DNA from: Peribolospora baueri
Lineage: Eukaryota; Basidiomycota; Peribolosporomycetes; Peribolosporales; Peribolosporaceae
Direction of reading: 5' to 3'
DNA length: 64,000 nucleotides
Assembly (NCBI GenBank): GCA_029717555.1
Contig: JAMDHS010000055.1
Span: 1-64,000 of the forward strand
Below are positions 11,793 to 23,705 of this stretch, piece by piece; the stretch's first letter is position 1, and the number at the start of each line of letters is the position of its first letter. The notes under the pieces were generated by a model. It made no database searches and was not told the origin of the DNA. It saw nothing but the letters and a program-made list of their open reading frames with translations. Position numbers and translations under genes: made by a program.

Positions 11793-12361
11793 CGCCGTCA
11801 GTCCGGTTGACGTTACACTTCGACATCCTTCCCAAGGTCTACCTAACGGCCACTGTACCTCTTCATTCTGTCGTGATCCCCGTGCACGCTTGCACGTTTG
11901 TAATCGCACTGTTGATACCGCGGCAGGTTACGTTGATAATGCGTTAGGTACTTACCGTGCTTCCGATCTCTCGAGGGTTTGATACTTCTTCGGTATCCAG
12001 AGTCTTACTGGTTATAGAGGCTCGGAACACCCCAAGGGAGAAATTCTGATTCTGAGCCGGCGCTTCGGGCCCTGCGCTGCCTATGGTTGCTCGAATCTCG
12101 GTCCCCATCTATCGCAAGGTTTCTCGCGGAACAAAATGTACGAACTTCGTAGCTTACCATGTTGATCAATGTTTGCGAGGGCCTTGGACAGGTCTCGATA
12201 ATGACATGACTCCTTAGACCTGAGAGAGCTTTCGGAGCGAAGTTCGAAGGCGCTGCTGCGGCAACCGAAAGCATCGACGTACGCGATCGTCGACCGCCCA
12301 CCCAGTCTTTTCCGTCTCGTCCGTCACGGTGAGACCTTCAGGAACGATCCCAATCAGCGAC
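11793..12361. other. Intergenic region before the coiled-coil gene
   Basis: This 570-bp interval holds the 3' end of TVP23 transcripts and the promoter of the next gene. I see no open frame with recognisable content and no repeat. Confidence 0.5.
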
Positions 12362-15300
12362 ATGACCGACACCGACGTCCAGAACGCTCCCGTTGATGCC
12401 CCGCCTCCATCTTCCGAGCCAGTCGAGGAGGTTTCGCTTCCCGCTGATGTCCCCCCTACCGACTTGACACCTGCTGCCACCAGCGGCAATGGCTCTGTCG
12501 AAGAGGCGAAGCCCGATGAGTCTGTGACGCCGGCCGCCGAAGCAGGCAGCGGCGAAACAGAGAAGAAGCCCACGACGCCGGCAGTCAAGTCGCCTGCTCC
12601 GGGTGCCCCCGCCAAGCCCGTCAACGGCTCGGCGGCCAAGCCGGGTGCGACTACCACCGTACGTAAGCTAGGAACGGCGCCCACGACTACAGCTGGAGCG
12701 GGCGCCGTGCGCAAGTCCGTAGCTGGAACAACGCCTGCTCCAGCTGCCCCGCGTGCCCCGCGCGCCTCGGTCAGCTCTGTTGCTAAGCCCAGGCCAAGTG
12801 CCGCTGCTACGAGCGCGACCAGGCCGGCGACCACTCCCAGGACTTCGACTGTTACCGGAGCCAAGCCGTCGACCACCACGACGTCTGCAGCGACCAGGCG
12901 ACTGAGCACTATGAGCTCTACTGCATCCGCGACCAAGCCTGTGGCCACCAGCACGGCGGCTAAGGTGAGCGGCGCTTCCTGTAGTTTGTGCGCTTTGCAG
13001 GTATAGTGGAGACCCGCTCTCAAGCGTGCCCTCTGGCTTGTCCCTCCTTGCTTTTGTAACACAGAGGGCGAGCGTTGTTGGTGCGCCCTCAGCCGCTCGT
13101 TCTGGCTCCCCTGCACCATCTACGGCTTCCTCCAGGCCCGGTGCTACGCATGCTCGTCGCTTGTCAACCGCTCCCAGCGTGACCTCTCCTACGAAGAAGA
13201 CCATTGCTGCTCCTGCTCGCCCCGGTGCGGCTGGAGCCACTGCCAGGGCCACGGCGCCTACTGCGGCAGTCAAGAGCCCGGCTTTGAAGGCAGCTGAGGA
13301 GAAGGTGAGTCGTCCAGTCGTTGAAAGCTGAAGGTGGTGAATTGACCTTCATTTATCTGATCTCGCATTATGCCCTCTGTAACAATGTGTGGTGCCTGCA
13401 GCTAGCTAAGGCTACGGAAGATATGGAGAAGGCGCACGCTGACCTGACCTCCAAGGACAGCTTGATCGAGTCTCTCCAGACCGATCTCTCCACTAAGGAC
13501 GCCGACCTTCAGAAGGCTCACGTCGACCTCGCCGCTCTCGAGTCCAGGCTGGAGAAGGTGGTCGCCGAGAGTGGAGCAGCGCAACCGGTTGCCTCTGTTG
13601 AAGAGGGCGAAGGGCAGAAGGCGCTGGAAGAGGCTCAAGCCAAGGCTTCCGAGGCCGAAGCGAAGCTGGCGGAGAAGGCCGCGGAGATCGATGCTCTCAA
13701 CACAGAGCTCTCCAGCTTGAAGGAAGCCATGGAGAAAGCTGGGGCCGAAGGTGGCGCTACGAACAAGGCTCACGATGCTGCTGTCTCTGAACGAGACGCC
13801 CAGGTCGCGGGTCTCGAAGCTGAGCTTTCAAGCCTGAAAGCACAGCTGGAAGATGCGCTGAAGAAGGCAGAGGCTGCCACTTCTGCGTCCACCGCGGCGA
13901 GTGCCGGTAAGGAGCGGCTCATCGCCGTCATGGCCGAGCTTGAAAGCGTCAAGGAACAGCGCGACGAGGTTACATCCGAGTTGGAGAACCTGCAGAAGAA
14001 GGTGGACGAGCAGGCCAGCAAATTGGCGTCGGACGCCGAGGCGCAAGAGAAGGCTCTGGTTGAGGCCAGTGCAGCCCACGAAGCGGCTCTAAACGAAGCT
14101 GTCGAAGTCGCCAGGAAGGCTGCGCTGGCGGAGGCAGTTGGAGAGCACTCGAAGGAGCTGGACACGCTCAAGTCCGAGCATATAGCTGCTCTGGATAAAG
14201 CCCTTGCCGAGGCGAAGGAGACGATCAGTGCCGAGCACGCCGAAGCGCTTAAGACGGCTGTTCAAGAAGCTGAGGATCAGCTCCGCTCGGCGCTCACCGC
14301 CGAGCACGAGGCTAAGCTCCAGAGCCAGAAGGACGAGCACGAGCGTGCCGTGACTACTCTTAACGACGCCGTCAAGGAACGAGAAGAGGAGGCTTTCCAA
14401 GTGTGCGTACCTTTGTCTGTTCCTGGTTTGCAGCTTTCGCCAATTTGTGATTGCGTCTACTCGACTCAATCGGAAGTCGCCGTATTTTCCTCGTAGGCAC
14501 GCTCAAGCTCTTCAGAAGCAGCTCGAGGAGAGCAAGGAGCTGGAGGCCAAGGCTCGTCAGGAGGAGCAGGACAAGGCCACTGAAATCGCTGAAAAGCTCA
14601 ATGCGGAGCTGGCAAAGGTTCGAGACGAATTTGCGGTGGGTTTTGATTTCCCTCTGATCATCATCGGGAAGGACAAGAGCATTCGCTCCCAACGATAACT
14701 TACCACTTCCTTTTGTTGGACAGGGCTTGGACGCCAAGAAGAGCGCAGAAGTTGAGGCCATCAGGAAAGAGCACGAACGGAAGCTCATGGAGGCGTATGA
14801 TGCTTCTAGGGTGAGTGACGCATTGAATGGGTCGGCTGCTTACAATTTCGCTGATCACCTATTCCTGCAACGCCGTTTTTTTATTTTACCCTAGGCGGAG
14901 GCCGGTGCCGCTCATTCCTCCGACTTGCAGGCACTGCGCGAAAAATCCGATGCCGTTGTCGCTCAGCTGCGCGAAGCTCACGCCCACGAGCTCGAAACTC
15001 TTAAGTCGGCTCATTCGTCCACTCTCTCCGAACAGACTGCATCGCTCGAGGCCCAAGTATCGAAGCTCACGCTTGACCTGCAAGCGACGCAAACGGATCT
15101 GGCCAAGGCCAAAGGGAGCTTTGTCGAGGCGAAGGCTGAACTCGATGAGGCTCACTCTAAAGCCGCCGCCGCCGAGGCCGCTCTCAAGGCTGCGCAGGAG
15201 GAGGCTGCGGCCAAGCCAGCGATGACTTCGGAGGAACAGGAGAAGGCCGAGGCGATGCAGAAGAAGATGCGAGAGACGGAGGAAGAGCTGAAGGAGCTCA

Positions 15301-16174
15301 AGACGGCTTTCGAATCGGCGCAGAAGAACTACGCTGAGATGATAGACGAGATAAACAAGAACCACCTTCGGGACATGGAGCAGGCTGCTGAGGTTCGCGT
15401 GACGGCCGAGGCGAAGCTCAAGAAGGAGTTCGAGGAAACGGTCAAGACACACGAAGAGAGGCACAAGCAGAACTCCGAGCTGGTGATGGTGAGTCATCGA
15501 CCTCGTCGCTTCCGCTTTCTTGACCACATCCCGTCGAGTTTGGGCGTCTTACCGCCTTTTGCATCTCATTTACTATCGTCTTTTCAGTCCCTCCGCGACC
15601 AACTCGAGCGCGCGGATCGCGAGAAGCAGGAGCTATCCGAACGCGTCTCTGCCGTCCAGCAACCGTCTGCGACTGGGACTTCCGATTCAGTAAGCGTGAT
15701 CTTGTCACGTCATCCTCTGGCCGAAGACGCTTAGCCTTAACCTCTACTTATTTGTTTTTCTCCAGACCGACCTCGAAAAGCTGCACGCCGCACATAACGA
15801 GAAGATCGTGGCCATCTCGCACCGTCACGAGGCCGTCCTGGCGAGCATCAAGAAGGAGCTCGAGGATGCCAAGGCGGAGAACGTTGCGAGGACGAAGGAG
15901 CTGGAGAGCACCAAGCTCGAAATGTCGTTCTTGCAGCAGGAGATTGAAGAGGTCGATAACCTCAAGCAGGAGATCAAGAAGTAAGCGCCTGCTCCATGTG
16001 TCCTCACTTCACCTTTTCTTCTAGGGATGGCACTGTTGAAGCACTTCCTTCGAGAGGGAGACCGTTGGATCGTTCATTGACGCTGTGCGTCGCTCGCCTG
16101 CTGGCTGACCCAGTCATCTCATTACTCTCCACAGTCTCGAGGGCGAGGTGAAGAAAGCTCAGGGAGCCGAGTAG
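12362..16174 (+). CDS. Long coiled-coil protein with Ala/Pro/Thr-rich head
   Basis: About nine exons run from the ATG at 12362 (MTDTDVQNAP) to the stop at 16172-16174. The first 300 residues are disordered and rich in alanine, proline, serine, threonine and lysine, with repeated SVAKPRPSAAAT-like blocks. From about 13403 onward the sequence is almost continuous heptad-type coiled coil full of A, E, K, L and Q, for example ALEEAQAKASEAEAKLAEK and SLKAQLEDALKKAEAATS. The last exons read LHAAHNEKIVAISHRHEAVL and SFLQQEIEEVDNLKQEIK, and a tiny final exon ends KKAQGAE. The total is roughly 1,050 residues. I do not recognise a named family; resemblance to tropomyosin-, Uso1- or myosin-like proteins is what any long coiled coil gives. 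A basic head plus rod suggests a cytoskeletal or scaffold role, which is inference only. Confidence 0.8.
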
Positions 16175-17076
16175 TGTGGGAGACAACAGTCCACCTGCCG
16201 CTCCGTCCAAGCGCCCCTTTGCCATCTCGGCCGTCCTTTGATCGTTCCTCCGTATCCCACTGATGTTTGTCCGTGATCGACATGCGCCCGTTTGTCTCTC
16301 CTTCTTTTTATCCCGACCGCCTTCCGTACATCTTGTCGTCCTTCCCCGCCGCTATTCGCCACTCGCAAGGCCAACCTCCCCCCTCTCTCATATCGATACC
16401 CGATCCTCCTCTGCGTCGACCGGCTCACTCGCTCATCGGGTCTTGTTTCTCCATCCGTCCATTCACTTCAACTTCCCTTCTCCCTCATTTTGTCCGCTGA
16501 GCTTCGTTTTCGCCTTGTTTTCGTTTGGAGGCCTTTCTCGCCCTGTCTACTTTTCCGCCGCTCGCTCACTCGGCTCGGGACCAAAGGATGGAAGAAAGGG
16601 CCGATGGCATATCGTTTCCGTCTCTACCCTTTTCTCACCACTTCCGTAGTCATTACGAATTTATGACCCGTTCACGCCCGCTGGCTTGCGCTGTTTGCTT
16701 TCCCCGTCATGAACCTCATGGCCGTTTCGTTCTCGCTCCGTCTTTGGGGAACGAGCGCGTTCGGCTCTCGGTTAGGAAGGAGTCACACGTGGCAGCCTTG
16801 CTTCCGCAGTCGTCCCCCAAACGTGCTCGTTCCGGGGTGACGAAGAAATGCTAACTCGGTGCCGTCGATACCTCAGCACTACCACCACCACCACCGCCAC
16901 TTTACTCGCCTCCATTTTCCTACCCTTCTTCCGTTTTCCTCCCCCCTCCATCTCCTTCACCTCCGCCGTTTGCGCGTCGCCCCGTTCTAGCGTTACGGCC
17001 TCCCACGCGCTCACCGCCTTCCCTCTTCCATAGTCTATCTCAAGGGGCATCCGAAAAGAACAAAAAAGGGAAAAAA
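16175..17076. promoter_or_regulatory. Pyrimidine-rich intergenic region and YHM2 promoter/leader
   Basis: About 900 bp separate the coiled-coil gene from YHM2. The DNA is strongly C/T-rich on the plus strand, including an ACC trinucleotide run near 16876-16900 and CT tracts up to the start codon. Such tracts are common in basidiomycete promoters and leaders of highly expressed genes. The long plus-strand open frames here lack domains and are low-complexity. Confidence 0.5.
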
Positions 17077-19162
17077 ATGGCTCCTCAGCAGAAAGGTTTC
17101 TCTTGGTCCAACATCGCCGTTGGTGAGTGGGGCAGACGAGCGAATTGAACCGCTACATGCGTGCGAGCAGTCGGCTTCGGCGGCAGTTCGGTGCGATGAA
17201 TTGCAAAATGTGGAGGGCCAGGGCTACCGTTCCGAGAGGCAGAGGGGTTTGGGGAACAGCCCTCATTGTTTTGCATCGCTGCGCGTGCTTTCCCGCCTTC
17301 TTTTGGCGAGTGCTGATTGCTCCGACATGTATTGGTGCGTCTCCCTTATCTTGACCTTCGCTGTGTGACGCACAGGTGGGATCATGAACATGGTGAGTTG
17401 TTAATCCACGTACCGGTCGTAAGGCCGTGAGGCTGACCATTGCAGAGATAGGGTGTGCACAATGAGCCTCGTCCCACTCACTCGCATTCCACCCGTCCGC
17501 TCCACCCCTTCTATCTCTTGCCGTTCCCCGTGTCCCCCACGCAGTTCGAAGTAACGACGCTGGGCCAGCCCCTCGAAGTGCTCAAGACGCAGATGGCGGC
17601 CAACCGTGGCGAATCGATGCCCCAGGCCGCAAGGACTATCTGGTCTCGCGGCGGCGTTTTGGGCTTCTATCAGGGATTGATTCCTTGGGTGAGTCTTCCC
17701 TGTGAATTGACGGACGGGAAGGGATTTTTAAGGCTGGTGGACGGGACTGTACGCGCTCGGACTCGCGACTGTTGAGGCACGTTGGAGGACGGAGTACGCG
17801 TCCTCTTTTTAATTTCTCCGGTCCTCGTGCTTTTTAATCCTCGGAGTCGGACGGCAGCGACTGATCCCGTAATTTCTCACCCCCGCTAACCAGGCTTGGA
17901 TCGAGGCTTCCACGAAGGGTGCTGTCCTTCTTTTCACCGCTAGCGAAATTGAGAAGACAAGCAAGAGCCTCGGCGTTGGCAGCGGTGTGTCCGGCCTGCT
18001 CGGTGGCATGGGTGGCGGCATCGCTCAGGCGTATGCCACTATGGGTGAGCGCCTTCCCAGCCGTTCTGTTCGATGCGCCGGCGCTTGGTACTTAACCCTT
18101 TGGGATGGGCGCCCACATTCTCCATCCGACGTCACCAGGCTTCTGCACCTGCATGAAGACGGCCGAGATCACGAGGCACAAGCAGGCCGCGGCGGGCATA
18201 AAGCCTCCGAGCACGTTCCAGGTGTTCATGGACATCTACCGTCGGGAAGGTATTAAGGGCATCAACAAGGGTGTCAACGGTGAGCTCGCGGAAGGGCAGA
18301 GATGCGTCGGCGGATGAGGGGATTGGTGGCTCCCTGTTTGTTTCACTGACGCCGAGTGTGCGCTGCACTTGCACTTCCCCCTTCCTAGCCGTCGCTGTTC
18401 GCCAGTGCACGAACTGGGGTTCGAGGTGAGCATGCGTCTTTTCCTTGTGTTCATACGCGTCTGTGTGCGCGATTTACTGAATATTTTGTCTCGCACTTGG
18501 ACCTTGATAGGATGGGCTTCGCTCGATTGGCCGAGAACGGGTTCCGCAAGTTCCAGGGCAAGGGGGAGAACGAGAAGCTTACTGCCGTTGAGAGGATCAT
18601 CGCGAGTTCCATCGGTGGGTGTCCGGGAGGGTTTGGCGTGCGGGTATGGCTTTTCTATAGCTGATTTCGTCTCGTTTGTGGAATCGTGTCCCCGCGGACT
18701 GTAGGCGGTGCGCTGGCTACATGGAACCAGCCGATCGAGGTGAGCGCGTCGTGGACGGGAGCCGCTGATGAGGCGCGGCGCAAGTCTCTGATCCGGCCTC
18801 GCTTTCGATCCGTGTCGTCGGTCAGGTCATCCGTGTGGAGATGCAATCCATGTCCAAGGCGGCGGCCACCGATTCGCGTCGTCCTGAGAAGTTGACGATC
18901 GCCAACACGTTCAAGTACATTTACAGCGAGCACGGCGTGCGTGGTCTGTACCGGGGCGTGTCGCCGCGCATCTGCTTGGGCATCTGGCAGACAATTTGCA
19001 TGGTCTCTTTCGTGAGTGCGGTGGCGCGTGGGCCTGCTAGTGGGGGATAAACAAGCTTGTCGGCGCTGACGGTATCCGTCTGCCTCGCCGCGTATCTCCT
19101 CGCAGGCCGACACGGTGAAGGAATGGGTGGCGAAGCGGGAGGCCAAGGCGTTGGCGAAGTGA
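17077..19162 (+). CDS. YHM2: Mitochondrial citrate/2-oxoglutarate carrier Yhm2
   Basis: The gene is cut by many short introns (about nine). The first exon encodes [15 protein letters not shown]. Recognisable blocks in order are [74 protein letters not shown] and [17 protein letters not shown]. After these come [59 protein letters not shown] and [14 protein letters not shown], with the stop at 19160-19162. The carrier signature P-x-D/E-x-x-K/R is present in repeats one (PLEVLK) and three (PIEVIR). The middle repeat carries the GFCTCMKT variant known from Yhm2. Yhm2 sits in the inner mitochondrial membrane and exchanges citrate for 2-oxoglutarate, supplying cytosolic citrate and NADPH. About 300 residues; looks intact. 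Confidence 0.95.
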
Positions 19163-19740
19163 AATGGAAATGGGTCCGGCGAAGCGAACGAGTAGGAGGG
19201 AAGAGGACGGATGTTGCTTATCCACGGGCGCGTCCGTCTGCCTGTGCTTTTCGGTTCCCGTCGTTCTTTCCATACCCCGGAGACGTTGCGGGAAACTAGA
19301 GTGGGGAAGGAGGAGCTTCAGCTTGTCCTTATGGTTCCTTGGCCGCTCTCGCCGTTGCGGTGGTGTCCCGGCGAGACAGCGGGCATGGGGGCGCACTTCG
19401 ATTTCGAGAGGCTCTCGACGCGAGGAGTCCAGCTCCTGTTTGTGATTTCCTTTTTGTTTCGTCTTTCCTTCATTTTCTTTCCCTGGAATGGTATCGTATA
19501 GACAAGCGAGACGCGTGGGGTGTCTAGTCTAACAACGGTGAAGCGAGAATAGTCGCCCTGTTCATTACTCAGAGCGAAAGACGAAAGAAAAGATAGAAGG
19601 GATAGGATGGGATGGGGAACGAACAGGGAGCGAGGTTGGAGGTGGTGCCGGAGGTTAGCGTGTGGTGTGGTGCTACTGCGCTCGCCATGCATACGCCTCG
19701 CTCGCTCGGTTCTATTGGTCGTCTTCGATCCAGTCATTCT

Positions 19741-19783
19741 TCCTTTCTTCCTTCCTTCCTTCCTTCCTTCCTTCCTGCCTTCC
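19741..19783. repeat. (CCTT)n microsatellite
   Basis: A near-perfect CTTC/CCTT tetranucleotide run interrupted once near its right end. Confidence 0.85.
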
Positions 19784-20490
19784 TTCGTCATTTGTCGTTT
19801 GTTTTGTTGTTTTCCGTTTGTCGGTTGGAATTCGAACGCGCTTTTTATTTTTATTTTTATTTTTTATTTTTTTTCGTTTCGTTTTATTTTTCCACGCCTT
19901 CGCTCCTCCCGCCCGCCGTCCTTCCTTCCTTCCTTCTTCCCTTCCGCCCGTCCGCCTTTCCTTGCTAACCCTCCCTTCGTCCCGCCTGCCCGTCCTCCTC
20001 CTCCTCCTTCTCCGACGACGACGATGACGACGGATGTCCAAAGACGGGCCTGCCCCGCGTCCGTGAGCGGCCTAGCGCGCGCACATGCATGCACGTATAT
20101 GTACGTATATGTATGTACGGCTGTATATATGTGTATGTATGTATATAGGTATAGCCCGCCACTTGCCGCGGCTTGTTCTTTCAGTACTCAGGGCGACCCC
20201 GCATGGGAAGGGGAGGGACGATGGAGGGAGGCGAGGACAGGACAGGTGGCGGCTCTCTGTCCTTCTTTTTGTTGTTCGTCGTCGTCGTCGCCGCCCCCTC
20301 GCCAAAAAAAGCAAGTTGACGATGTGGCCGAAGTTAGACAGACAACCGACGGCTAGATGAGATGAGATGAGATGAATGGGTCGGAGCTAGGCTCTCGTAG
20401 CGTCCTGCCATCGTCCTCGCCTCCGTCCCAAGCTTCTCCCTCCTTCGTCCGTCCGTCCGTCCGTCTGTCTGTCTCCCACGCCTCGGCTCC

Positions 20491-20620
20491 CGACTGGACT
20501 GGACTGGACTGGACTCGACTGGATGCGACTGGACTCGATTGAGATTCGATTGGAATTGACTGGATTCGATTGAACTCGATCGGACTCGATTGGACTCGAT
20601 TGGACTCGATTGAACTCGAC
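20491..20620. repeat. Degenerate tandem repeat: GACTG pentamers passing into GACTCGATTG-like decamers
   Basis: The left end is a run of GACTG pentamers. It turns into about ten copies of a decamer close to GACTCGATTG with point changes (GATTCGATTG, GAACTCGATC and similar). The most regular copies are at 20581-20620. Confidence 0.8.
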
Positions 20621-21517
20621 TTGCTCGCGACTCAGACTCGCCCGCCTCAGCGTCTCGGACTTGGACTGGCCCGGCTCAGACTCGCTCCTTTCCTTGCCCG
20701 CCATCTGTCATGCCTCAAATGGTCCCATCCCCTTTTTTCATTCTTTCATTCTTTCTTTCCTTCCTTCCTTCCTCCTCGCCTTTGCCTTTGCCCTCGCCTC
20801 GCCCGCACCGCATGGCTCCCGCGTGGGCCGAGGACTAAACCTAGGGGATTTCTTAGGCCCGCCTTGCATGCCATGCGGCGTGGCTTGGCTTGTCTGCGCC
20901 AAGGAAGGAGGCCAGCCGGCGGTCGCAATGGGGGCACGGCACACAAGCGGGCTTGTATTTTATTATCTTGTTATTATTATTATACCTCATCTCGTCTTGT
21001 CTCGAACACGACTCGCTGCGACGCTTCTGACTTGACTTGGCCTGTTCAATCAGTCAGTTAGTCAATTAGTCAGTCCCCATTCCATCCGTCCCTCCTTCCA
21101 TTGTAGCCAGCCAGTCCTAACCCCGTAGTCGCCAACCAGTTCTCGCCTCGCCTTCTTACGGCCGTCGCCGCCGGCTCACCACCCATGCGCCTTCCGAGAC
21201 ATTCCTCTGGCTACTTATTCACATCTACCCATTCATCCATTCATCCTCCTCTTCCGTCTCCACCACCGACAATTGACCACCACCCTCCCTCCAACCCGCC
21301 TTCCTCCCCAGCCCCGCTTCTCCTCCCCACTCCCTCACCTCGCCTCCGCCTTTCCCTCCGCCAGACCCGCCATCCCATCCGATCTGGACGAAAGACCGGC
21401 CGCGAGCTCGAGCTTGTGCTCGTGCTCGTGCTCGTCCCCGCCCGCCTGTCCTTCTTCTTTCCTTACCAACACCATCATCCCACCTCGCCCTCGCCCTCGC
21501 CCACCTCCACTTCCACC

Positions 21518-22421
21518 ATGGCCGCCCTCTCTCCTCTTGCTTCCACCTCCCCGTCCCCGCTCCGCCTCGAAGACCGCTTCAAGCGGTTCGGCGCAGGAGA
21601 TGGCTACAGGGGCCCCCCGCCTCCCAGCGACGGCGGCGCAAACGTAGGAGAGCCAGGACAGCAGCAGCGCCAACGACGGCGGCGACGACTCGCACCTGTC
21701 CGAGGCCAGGATACGGGCACGGACACGGATAGGAACCTCGACCTCGTCAGACGTCAGGTCGTCGGAGGAGGCGCTGGCACCGGCGTCGGCTCGGGCTCGG
21801 GTCAGACTACGCCTTCGGCCAACAGTGGCAGTGGCAGGTGAGCGGGCGAGCGAGCGAGCGAGCAAGCAAGCGAACAACAAGTCCTTCGATCGCGTCTCTA
21901 TCGGTTGGATCGAACTGAAATCCGGTCTTTTTCGCCCGCCCGCCAGCCCCTCACAGACATCTCAGATCATCGTCTCCGTCGTCCTCTCCGTCGTCGTCGT
22001 CCTCGTCTTCTGCACCATCGCCTTTTACCTCTTCCGCCGCACCCGCTCCCGCCGCCGAGCTGCCGCCCAGCTCAAAGACGCACAGGCCGGCGAGGGAGAT
22101 CTCCAGCAGCAGGAGCGCTCCCGCGAGGGACAGTGGTCCACCGTCTCCAAGCCCCACGACCAGCACCCGCAACTCTCTCAGCCTTACGTCCCCAGCGCCG
22201 ACCCTGTCCACATCCACGGCGCCGGTCACGCCCGCGCCGACGACGCCGACGTCGATGGCCGCCGCCCCGCCCACTTTGATCATCGCGGTGGCGCCGTCGT
22301 CGGCGTCAACATTGCCAGGGAAAGGACACCCGACAGCTGGGAGTACCAGCCCAGGATGAGCGAGACCTATGAGGCCGTCGGCATGACCCACGTTCGCAGT
22401 CCCAACAGGAGGTCTTCGTGA
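21518..22421 (+). CDS. Single-pass membrane protein of unknown function (no signal peptide)
   Basis: Two exons join across an intron at 21838-21946 to give about 265 residues. I chose the ATG at 21518, which lies in a strong context (CACCATGGCC); an in-frame ATG at 21185 would add only low-complexity sequence. The first 110 residues are rich in proline, glycine and arginine. One clear membrane segment follows the intron (SQIIVSVVLSVVVVLVFCTI then AFYLF), and RRTRSRRR directly after it marks the cytosolic side. The tail is hydrophilic and ends with WEYQPRMSETYEAVGM. The layout of a short low-complexity outside part, one membrane pass and a cytosolic tail resembles fungal surface sensors or adaptors. 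I do not recognise a family. Confidence 0.65.
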
Positions 22422-23705
22422 CGGCTCACCCGCGGACGTCCCTTCGTCGACGTTGACGTACGCTCTCCTCCTCCGCCTCACCCACTTTTCCTTCCCGCCG
22501 TTCCCTCCCGTCTCCGCACCTCGTGTACTTGTATTTGTACGTGTCCTCACTCTCCCTCCCTTCCCTCTATCCACGTCCCTCCGTCTTATCTTTCTTTTGT
22601 CCATCTCGCTGTCTTTCCTAGTTTTCGTCCGTCGTTCCCTCCAGACGCCCGCGTGCACACCCCAGTCAGCCTCCCTTTCACACGGGCTCCCTCGCTCCTT
22701 CCGCCACCCGCCGATCGATCCACCGGACCCGGCCGCTTGTTCCATACGCATCCATCGTCTCCGAATTGAAGGAAAGGAGAGGAAACAAATCGGTTTTCCC
22801 TCTCGGCGTACCACTCAGCCGGCGCGGCGATCGCACCGGACCGATTCGGACGAGTTCGGCTGGCCAAATCGACGATCGATTAACGACGAACGCGCGACTA
22901 CGCGACGCGTTCGTCCGTCCACCTCGAGATGCGGGCGATCTTGATCTTTTTCTGATCGATCGACTGGACTGGTTCGACTCCCTCGCTCCTCCTAATCGAG
23001 ACCTTTGTAACGCTACACCCACTTCCACCACCATAGCCACTACCGCCATCGCCATCGCCGCCGCCGCCATCGGAAATGATTGTCTTCGTTCTCTGTCCGC
23101 TCACCGTCCGTCCGTCCGTCTGTCTGTCCGAGTGGGGAGCGGGGGAGGGCGAGGCGGACAGATGGAAAGAAGTAGACAGACTCATCTTGACTCATCTTGC
23201 CTTGTCGTTCCTCGACGTTTCGCGCACCGACCCCGTTGACCAGGCATTTTTTTCTCCACGCCGTCCGCTTTTGCTTTCTTTTACAAAAGCAGCATCTCGC
23301 GCGCGGCGTTCACAAAAGCAACCACCTCTCGCGCGCGGCGTCCACCCCACCGCCTTCCCAACGCGTTCGTCGACCATGGATGGTTTCAGGCACGCCGTCC
23401 GTCTCCATCTCCGTCTCCGTCTCTGTCTCCGGCCTCATCAAGGTCAAGGTCAACCTTTTCCGTCGTCCCCCATCCTCACGTTGATCCATGAGCCCGTTCT
23501 GATGAGACCTTATCCCCACCTTCCAGCCAGTTGCTCACTCTTTTCCGACCCCTAATAAAGCTTGCCAGCTTTCCGTCCCTCGCCCAGCTTCCCTTTCCTT
23601 TTGTCTTCTCTCCACTTCGTCCACCACGTCTTGCTCCCTATTGCTGCTGCTCCCTTACTCTCTCCCGTCCCTTCCCTCGCCTCCGTTGTCCTCCCCGCAA
23701 GTAGT
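22422..23705. other. Intergenic region between two membrane-protein genes
   Basis: About 1.28 kb of C/T-rich DNA without a recognisable gene. CGTCCGTC-type microsatellites occur near 23100. The final 150 bp before the next ATG are strongly pyrimidine-rich and probably hold its promoter and leader. Confidence 0.5.

Larger units (their letters stand above)
19163..21517. other. Long simple-sequence intergenic region
   Basis: About 2.35 kb with no supportable gene. It contains a CCTT run (19741-19783), T/A tracts of TTTTTA type (19838-19892), an AT-rich GTATATGTATGTAC stretch (20094-20150), a degenerate tandem repeat (20491-20620) and C/T-rich DNA leading to the next gene. Open frames here are repeat translations. 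Confidence 0.6.
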
